A program made the position numbers and the translations under genes. This document shows positions 59,331 to 64,000 of a DNA stretch of 64,000 nt, in pieces. Source of the DNA: Mycobacterium sp. IS-1590 (GTDB lineage Bacteria > Actinomycetota > Actinomycetes > Mycobacteriales > Mycobacteriaceae); the NCBI RefSeq assembly GCF_001500025.1, contig NZ_LQIW01000010.1:1-64000 (forward strand). The letters are read 5' to 3'. Positions within the stretch are counted from its first letter, which is position 1. Each line of letters begins with the position of its first letter. The notes beneath the pieces are model-generated. The model worked only from the letters and a program-made list of their open reading frames with translations. It ran no database searches and was not told where the DNA came from.

Positions 59331-61939
59331 CCTCCCGGGCCGTGCCTGGCGATCGCGGCCAGTTCGTCACGGGAACTCGCCCCCACCCGTTGGCACGCAC
59401 GGTAGATGTGGCCTTCGACGCTGCGCACCGACATCACCAGCCGGTCGGCGATTTCGCGGTTCGACATTCCGGCCACCACGAATTCGACGATCTCGCGCTG
59501 ACGCCCGGTCAGCGACTGGCTGGCCGGAACTCTCAGGGCCGGTGTGCACAGTCCCCCGCAAGCGTCGCTGAGTTCTTTGGCGACGGCGGCTGCGTACAGG
59601 CCGCGCTTGCGGTGCTGGCCGCGGGTGAATGCGACCGCCGCCTGTGCGGCGGCATCGGCCGCGGCGGCCCGGTCGCCGATCGCGCGGTACGCGTCGGCGG
59701 CGGCGAGCAATCCTTGGCCGTCGTCGGCGGCCAGCGCTTCTGCATGGCGCGCAACGGTATCGGCCAACGGCAGCCGGAGTTCGTCGGCGAGTTCGCGTGC
59801 GGGCCCGGCGCACGACGTGTCACCCCACTGCGCCGCCGCCTGGTGGCACGCCAGCTCATGCGTGGGCTGGCGACGCGCACGGGCTTGTGCCGCCGCCGAT
59901 CGCACGGTGGCGATGGCCTCGGTGACGCATCCGTTGGCCACCAACGACCATCCGGTGGCGATGCTCAACGCCGTCTGCATGAACACGTAGTCGGACGGCA
60001 CGCTGTCACGAGCCTCGGCGATCGCGTCCTCGGCCGCATGCCCCTCACCGAGTTTCGCGTGTGCCTCCGCCAGGGCGAAACAGGTCGCCGGCCGCAACCC
60101 GCTTGTCACACCGTGCCTTTGCGCACCGGCCGACGCCTCGTGTAACAGCGTCGCCGCCGCGCGGGCGTTGCCCCGCATCAGTTCGGCGCTTCCCAGCAGC
60201 GACGCCAGATTGGCGTAGGCCAGGCTCGGCATCTCTTTCGCCGAGTCGGCCACTCGCCGTGCCATTGCCTCACATTCGTGGATATGCCCGGTCAGCCGGC
60301 AGGCGCGGGCGTACACGCTGGCGAACCAGAACCGCATGTGCGAAGCCTGAAATGACGTCACCGCCCGATCCATCGCCGACTCCGCGACGGCGGTCAGTTC
60401 GTCGGCTCGGCCGAGCGCCCCCAGCGCCATCGTCAACGCCACCGAGGCCAACATCGCCTCGAAGTCGGTCAGCAGCCCCGACTCCAGTGCCGCCGTGGCC
60501 TTTTGGACTGCGGCGTCACATCGCGCCGACGCTGCATCGACGCACGCCTCGGCAGCCATGCGCGCGAACTGTTCGGCCGTGGACTCGGGCCCCGCGGCCA
60601 GCTGGGCCAACACCTCCGACGCGTCATTGATGCGGCCCAGCATCCAGATCAGGTTGGCCGCTCTCGCGATCGACCACCGGTGTGCGCTTGCGGTGCCGTC
60701 GCCGACCATTCGACTCAGCACGTCCTCGGCCTGCGCGCCGCGGCCGAGCAGGAACAGGTTCAGCGCGCGCAAACCCGGTGCCTCGGCTGCACCGGCGTCG
60801 ACCGCCGCCGTCGCGAACCGGTCGGCGAGTTCGAGGTCAAGCAGCGTCATCGCGCCACGCGCGGCCGTCAGGAACAGGTCGGGGTCCGGTGGCAGGTCCG
60901 ATTCGAGCGCGAGCAGCGCCCGGCGCACCGTCGCCTGGACATCGGACTCGCGGTCCCGCGCGAGCCGGGTGGCCAACCTGCCCCGGATTCTCGACAGGTA
61001 CATTTCGCCCGCGGTCGCGCGGCGCAGTTCCCCGAACAGCGGATGGGCCAGGCGCGCCACGAGATCTGCTCCGCTTCGCTCGACGGTGACCAGCCGCATC
61101 CGCTCGGCGGCCTCCAGCGCCTCTCGATCCACCACATCGCACAGGGCGCCGACCGCCAGCGGTTCGCATTGCGACAGCGTGTCGACGACGAGGGCGATAT
61201 CCGGGTTCAGTTCGCGCAGTTGGCGCCCGACCATGTCGCTGATGCTCTGTGACACGGCGACGCCGCCGTCCCACATCCACACCCCCGCCGTCTGCCGCAT
61301 CCGGCCGGCGTCGATCTGGTCCTTGACCACCTGACTCAGGAAGAGGGCGTTACCGCCGGTCAGCTTCCAGAACCGCTGCGCGCTACGGGCGTCGACCACA
61401 CCGCCGAGGCTCTGCTCGATCATGCGGCGAGCCGCGTCGACGGACAGGGGCCCGAGGTCGAGGCGAAGGAGCAACCCGTCCTTCCACAGCGCGGTGATCG
61501 CATCGGGTTCGTCGGCGCCCGAGCGCAGCGTGATGACCAGGCGCGCCGCCCGCGTCTGCGCGAGCTGGTGCACCACATGCGCCGACAGCCCGTCGAGCAG
61601 ATGCGCGTCGTCGACTCCAACCAGGGTGCGGCCGTGACGTTGGTGAGCCACAAGGGAATTGATCAGCCGGCGTACGTCGGGCAGCGGATCGGCGACGGCG
61701 TCGTCGATGACCGCGGTGAACGCGCCCAGCGGCAATGCTCTGGCGGACTCGGTGCCCACGATCCAGTTCGTCCGATCACCGGTGCGTTCGGCGAGCCGAA
61801 GCACCTCACGCGCGAGCCGGGTCTTGCCCACTCCGGCGGCCCCGACGATCACCACGCCGGATGTGTCGCTGCCCCCGAGTGCGCGGCGAATGGTCGCCAG
61901 TTCGCCGTCACGTCCCGCCAGCGGACCCCCGCTGATCAC
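59327..61939 (-). CDS. LuxR-family regulator with N-terminal AAA ATPase (LAL-like)
   Basis: 870 aa from GTG 61939, fixed by TATAGT (61951-61946) six nt upstream; an open extension to 62047 is rejected. Walker A GAAGVGKT is at 33-40, Walker B near TLVGVDDAHLLDGL. A long helical TPR-like region (about 300-790) follows. The C-terminal LuxR helix-turn-helix is LTGRQREIVEFVVAGMSNREIADRLVMSVRSVEGHIYRAC (about 808-850). LAL regulators respond to unknown ligands and bind promoters when ATP-loaded. It is divergent from the FAD-linked oxidase and convergent with tap, and absent from the M. tuberculosis order as I recall it. Confidence 0.9.
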   Translation of the reverse strand: MISGGPLAGRDGELATIRRALGGSDTSGVVIVGAAGVGKTRLAREVLRLAERTGDRTNWIVGTESARALPLGAFTAVIDDAVADPLPDVRRLINSLVAHQRHGRTLVGVDDAHLLDGLSAHVVHQLAQTRAARLVITLRSGADEPDAITALWKDGLLLRLDLGPLSVDAARRMIEQSLGGVVDARSAQRFWKLTGGNALFLSQVVKDQIDAGRMRQTAGVWMWDGGVAVSQSISDMVGRQLRELNPDIALVVDTLSQCEPLAVGALCDVVDREALEAAERMRLVTVERSGADLVARLAHPLFGELRRATAGEMYLSRIRGRLATRLARDRESDVQATVRRALLALESDLPPDPDLFLTAARGAMTLLDLELADRFATAAVDAGAAEAPGLRALNLFLLGRGAQAEDVLSRMVGDGTASAHRWSIARAANLIWMLGRINDASEVLAQLAAGPESTAEQFARMAAEACVDAASARCDAAVQKATAALESGLLTDFEAMLASVALTMALGALGRADELTAVAESAMDRAVTSFQASHMRFWFASVYARACRLTGHIHECEAMARRVADSAKEMPSLAYANLASLLGSAELMRGNARAAATLLHEASAGAQRHGVTSGLRPATCFALAEAHAKLGEGHAAEDAIAEARDSVPSDYVFMQTALSIATGWSLVANGCVTEAIATVRSAAAQARARRQPTHELACHQAAAQWGDTSCAGPARELADELRLPLADTVARHAEALAADDGQGLLAAADAYRAIGDRAAAADAAAQAAVAFTRGQHRKRGLYAAAVAKELSDACGGLCTPALRVPASQSLTGRQREIVEFVVAGMSNREIADRLVMSVRSVEGHIYRACQRVGASSRDELAAIARHGPGG

Positions 61940-61945
61940 GGCGGA

Positions 61946-61951
61946 ACTATA
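61946..61951 (-). promoter_or_regulatory. Leaderless -10 of the LuxR-family gene
   Basis: On the minus strand TATAGT is followed by TCCGCC and the GTG 61939. It is the best -10 match in the window and the main argument for the start codon. Confidence 0.6.
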
Positions 61952-62025
61952 TCCCGCAGTCCTCCTACCTACGCATGTTTTCGGGCCGCCGTCACGCAGC
62001 TCGAAACGTCCACGGTGTCGGCTCG

Positions 62026-62031
62026 TACCAT
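62026..62031 (+). promoter_or_regulatory. Leaderless -10 of the FAD-linked oxidase
   Basis: TACCAT is followed by GGCGCT and GTG 62038, a six-base spacing. The two divergent leaderless promoters lie within the same 98-bp gap, about 75 bp apart. Confidence 0.5.
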
Positions 62032-62037
62032 GGCGCT

Positions 62038-63402
62038 GTGGAGTCACCCCTGGCCGATTTGGTCGATGCGCTGCCCGAGGGAGCGGTCGTCACCGATCCG
62101 GACATCCTGGGGTCCTACCGGCAGGACCGGGCGTTCGACCCGAACGCGGGCACACCGCTTGCGGTGGTGCGGCCGCGATGCACCGAAGATGTGCAAGCCG
62201 TGTTGCGCTGGGCGACTGCCAACAGGATCGCGGTGGTGCCGCGCGGGATGGGCACCGGCCTGTCCGGCGGCGCATCGGCCCTCGACGGCGCCATCGTGCT
62301 GACCACCGAGAAGATGCGTGACATCACCGTCGACCCGGTGACCCGCACCGCCGTCGTCCAGCCCGGTCTGCTCAACGCGGAGGTCAAGAAGGCGGTCGCC
62401 GAATTCGGGCTGTGGTATCCGCCGGACCCGTCGTCGTTCGAGATCTGCAGCATCGGCGGCAACGTCGCCACCAATGCCGGTGGCCTCTGCTGCGTGAAGT
62501 ACGGCGTCACAACGGATTACGTGCTCGGCCTGCAGGTGGTGCTCGCCGACGGCACCGCGGTGCGGCTCGGCGGTCCGCGGCTCAAGGACGTCGCCGGGCT
62601 CCCGCTGACAAAGTTGTTCGTCGGCAGCGAGGGCACGCTCGGCGTGGTCACCGAGGTGACGCTCAAGCTGCTGCCCGCACAGTCGGCGGCGTGCACGGTG
62701 GTCGCGTCCTTCGGCTCGGTCGAGGCGGCCGCGGCGGCCGTCGTCGCGGTCACCGCCAGGATCCGGCCCTCGATGCTGGAGTTCATGGACTCGGCGGCCA
62801 TCAACGCCGTCGAGGACAAACTGAAGATGGGCCTCGACCGCAGCGCCGCCGCGATGCTGGTCGCCGCCTCCGATGATCGCGGTCCGTCCGGCGCCGAGGA
62901 CGCGCGGTTCATGGCCGACGTCTTCACCGAGCACGGCGCCAAGGAAGTGTTCTCGACATCTGATCCGGAGGAGGGTGAGGCGTTCGTCGCCGCCCGGCGA
63001 TTCTGCATCCCGGCCGTCGAACTGAAGGGCTCGCTGCTGCTCGAGGACGTCGGAGTTCCATTGCCCGCGTTGGCCGATCTGGTGGGGGGCGTGGCCAAGA
63101 TCGCCGCCAACCACGAACTGCTCATCTCGGTGATCGCGCATGCGGGCGACGGCAACACGCACCCGCTGATCGTCTACGACCCCGCCGATCCCGTGATGAC
63201 CGAACGCGCCCACCAGGCGTTCGGCGAGATCATGGACCTGGCCGTGAGCCTGGGCGGCACGATCACCGGCGAACACGGGGTCGGCAGGCTGAAGCGGCCA
63301 TGGCTGGCCGGTCAGATCGGCCCCGAGGCGATGGAACTCAACCGGCGCATCAAGCAGGCGCTCGATCCGGACAACATCCTCAATCCGGGCGCGGCTATTT
63401 GA
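62038..63402 (+). CDS. FAD-binding oxidase, glycolate oxidase/D-lactate dehydrogenase type (Rv1257c-like)
   Basis: 454 aa from GTG 62038. The VAO-type FAD domain is shown by VVPRGMGTGLSGGASALDGAIVLTTEKMRDI and GGNVATNAGGLCCVKYGVTTDYVLGLQVVLADGT, the LFVGSEGTLGVVTEVTLKL stretch, and the C-terminal cap ending HAGDGNTHPLIVYD, GTITGEHGVGRLK and LDPDNILNPG. It would oxidise 2-hydroxy acids such as glycolate or D-lactate, passing electrons to quinone or another acceptor. Order LuxR, oxidase, cyp130 agrees with Rv1257c-Rv1256c. Confidence 0.92.
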   Translation: MESPLADLVDALPEGAVVTDPDILGSYRQDRAFDPNAGTPLAVVRPRCTEDVQAVLRWATANRIAVVPRGMGTGLSGGASALDGAIVLTTEKMRDITVDPVTRTAVVQPGLLNAEVKKAVAEFGLWYPPDPSSFEICSIGGNVATNAGGLCCVKYGVTTDYVLGLQVVLADGTAVRLGGPRLKDVAGLPLTKLFVGSEGTLGVVTEVTLKLLPAQSAACTVVASFGSVEAAAAAVVAVTARIRPSMLEFMDSAAINAVEDKLKMGLDRSAAAMLVAASDDRGPSGAEDARFMADVFTEHGAKEVFSTSDPEEGEAFVAARRFCIPAVELKGSLLLEDVGVPLPALADLVGGVAKIAANHELLISVIAHAGDGNTHPLIVYDPADPVMTERAHQAFGEIMDLAVSLGGTITGEHGVGRLKRPWLAGQIGPEAMELNRRIKQALDPDNILNPGAAI

Positions 63403-63478
63403 AGTGCGTCGAGACCGACGTAATGGCTGCCGATCACCTCGATCCGCGACCAATCCGTCGGTTTCGCGGTCAGTACTA

Positions 63479-63508
63479 TTGACAGGTTCGCGCATAGTGT
63501 CGTACGAA
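63479..63508 (+). promoter_or_regulatory. Candidate cyp130 promoter
   Basis: TTGACA (63479-63484), an 18-nt spacer and TACGAA (63503-63508), then six bases to GTG 63515. The -10 is imperfect, but both spacings are ideal for a leaderless SigA promoter. It lies in the 112-bp gap after the FAD-linked oxidase. Confidence 0.45.
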
Positions 63509-63514
63509 TGAGAC

Positions 63515-64000
63515 GTGACGGCCACCCTGTCTCATGACACGCCGGTTCGATTCCAGCTCGCCAACGCCGACACGTGGGCCGATCCATGGCCGATGTACCG
63601 GGCGCTGCGTGACCATGATCCCGTACACCACGTGGTGCCGCGCGACCGGCCCGATCACGACTACTACGTCATGTCGCGGCATGCCGACATCTGGGCCGCC
63701 GCGCGTGATCACGACACATTCTCCTCGGCGCAGGGCCTCACGGTGAACTACGGCGAACTCGAACTGATCGGCCTGGCCGACAACCCGCCGATGGTCATGC
63801 AGGACCCGCCCGTGCACACCGAGTTCCGCAAGCTGGTGTCGCGAGGATTCACGCCGCGGCAGGTCGAGGCGGTCGAACCCAAAGTGCGCGAGTACGTCGT
63901 CGAACGGATCGAGCGCATCCGGAGCAACGGCGGCGGCGACATCGTCACCGAACTGTTCAAACCGTTGCCGTCCATGGTGGTCGCGCACTACCTCGGCGTC
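63515..64000 (+). CDS. cyp130: Cytochrome P450 CYP130, truncated by window edge
   Basis: 162 codons are visible from GTG 63515, open to the last base. The segment covers the P450 N-terminal region through helix B/C: WADPWPMYRALRDHDPVHHVV, SRHADIWAAARDHDTFSSAQGLTVNYGELELIGLADNPPMVMQDPPVHTEFRKLVSRGFTPRQVEAVEP, and GGGDIVTELFKPLPSMVVAHYLGV. It reads as a close relative of M. tuberculosis CYP130, including the helix-C HTEFRKLVSRGFTPR heme-propionate contacts. The heme-thiolate Cys is outside the window. Confidence 0.93.
   Translation, partial: MTATLSHDTPVRFQLANADTWADPWPMYRALRDHDPVHHVVPRDRPDHDYYVMSRHADIWAAARDHDTFSSAQGLTVNYGELELIGLADNPPMVMQDPPVHTEFRKLVSRGFTPRQVEAVEPKVREYVVERIERIRSNGGGDIVTELFKPLPSMVVAHYLGV

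Noticed and set aside
62044..63525. 493-codon minus-strand open frame antisense to the FAD-linked oxidase
   Set aside because: No recognisable motifs; lies exactly opposite a well-conserved FAD enzyme.
1..64000. CRISPR arrays, tRNA/rRNA genes, insertion sequences, prophage genes
   Set aside because: No periodic 24-40-bp repeat arrays, no tRNA-like cloverleaf seen by eye, and no transposase, integrase or phage protein among the translated frames.

Overview
The window reads as a chromosomal segment of a fast-growing mycobacterium (Mycolicibacterium-like). It is GC-rich, coding-dense and full of mycobacterial families: F420/flavin LLM oxidoreductases, a Ddn-type deazaflavin enzyme, WS/DGAT, LprB/LprC lipoproteins, a CYP130-type P450 and an Rv1264-type adenylyl cyclase. 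Gene order from about 9.8 kb to the right edge follows, from memory and without any database search, the M. tuberculosis block Rv1256c to Rv1287, with several insertions. No rRNA, tRNA, CRISPR array, insertion sequence or prophage was seen.

Layout. (a) 1-9.4 kb is mixed accessory content: a truncated exported protein, a Tat-lipoprotein amine oxidase, a voltage-gated cation channel, a DUF4436 membrane protein, an SDR, an NTF2-like protein, a His/Pro-rich exported peptide, an LLM enzyme, a VOC protein and a nitronate monooxygenase. (b) 9.4-20.3 kb is centred on sulfate activation: a second VOC protein, an Rrf2 regulator, a DUF1214 gene coupled to a sulfotransferase, cysQ, cysNC, cysD, then beta-carbonic anhydrase (canA), a two-component system and two small exported proteins. 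(c) 20.5-26.0 kb is oppBCDA, a peptide/glutathione-type importer, followed at 26.1-30.2 kb by a WS/DGAT and two flavin monooxygenase-like enzymes of the DszC and DszA/NtaA kinds. Regions b and c together look like a sulfur-acquisition neighbourhood: inorganic sulfate activation and PAP recycling, peptide import, and possible organosulfur cleavage. (d) 30.2-41.6 kb holds DUF309, GMC oxidoreductase, an SbcC/SbcD-like pair, a SixA-like phosphatase, lprB/lprC and a heterodimeric ABC exporter.

(e) 41.6-50.1 kb is an insertion relative to the M. tuberculosis order: a molybdopterin oxidoreductase, a DNA-binding-like protein with an octamer-repeat operator, an AIM24 protein, dtd, and a copper module (chaperone, exported His-rich protein, P1B-ATPase) behind a CsoR/RicR-type operator. 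(f) 50.2-64.0 kb returns to the conserved order: pH-sensor-type adenylyl cyclase, a DNA-deoxyinosine glycosylase, amidase, HIT protein, Ddn-like enzyme, LLM enzyme, FAD monooxygenase with divergent TetR, udgB, tap efflux pump, LuxR/AAA regulator, FAD-linked oxidase, and a truncated cyp130.

Three patterns recur. Many genes have a TANNNT-like -10 hexamer 5-8 nt before the start codon, which suggests leaderless transcripts and fixes several GTG starts. Same-strand neighbours are usually coupled by ATGA/GTGA overlaps. Six convergent pairs share one tetranucleotide (CTAG, TTAA or TTAG) as both stop codons. I see no clearly novel multi-gene defence or biosynthetic system. The most interesting new candidates are a nine-codon leaderless ORF fused by ATGA to oppB, the three 8-bp iterons before the 43.9-44.5 kb gene, and the copper operator sitting inside a leaderless promoter.
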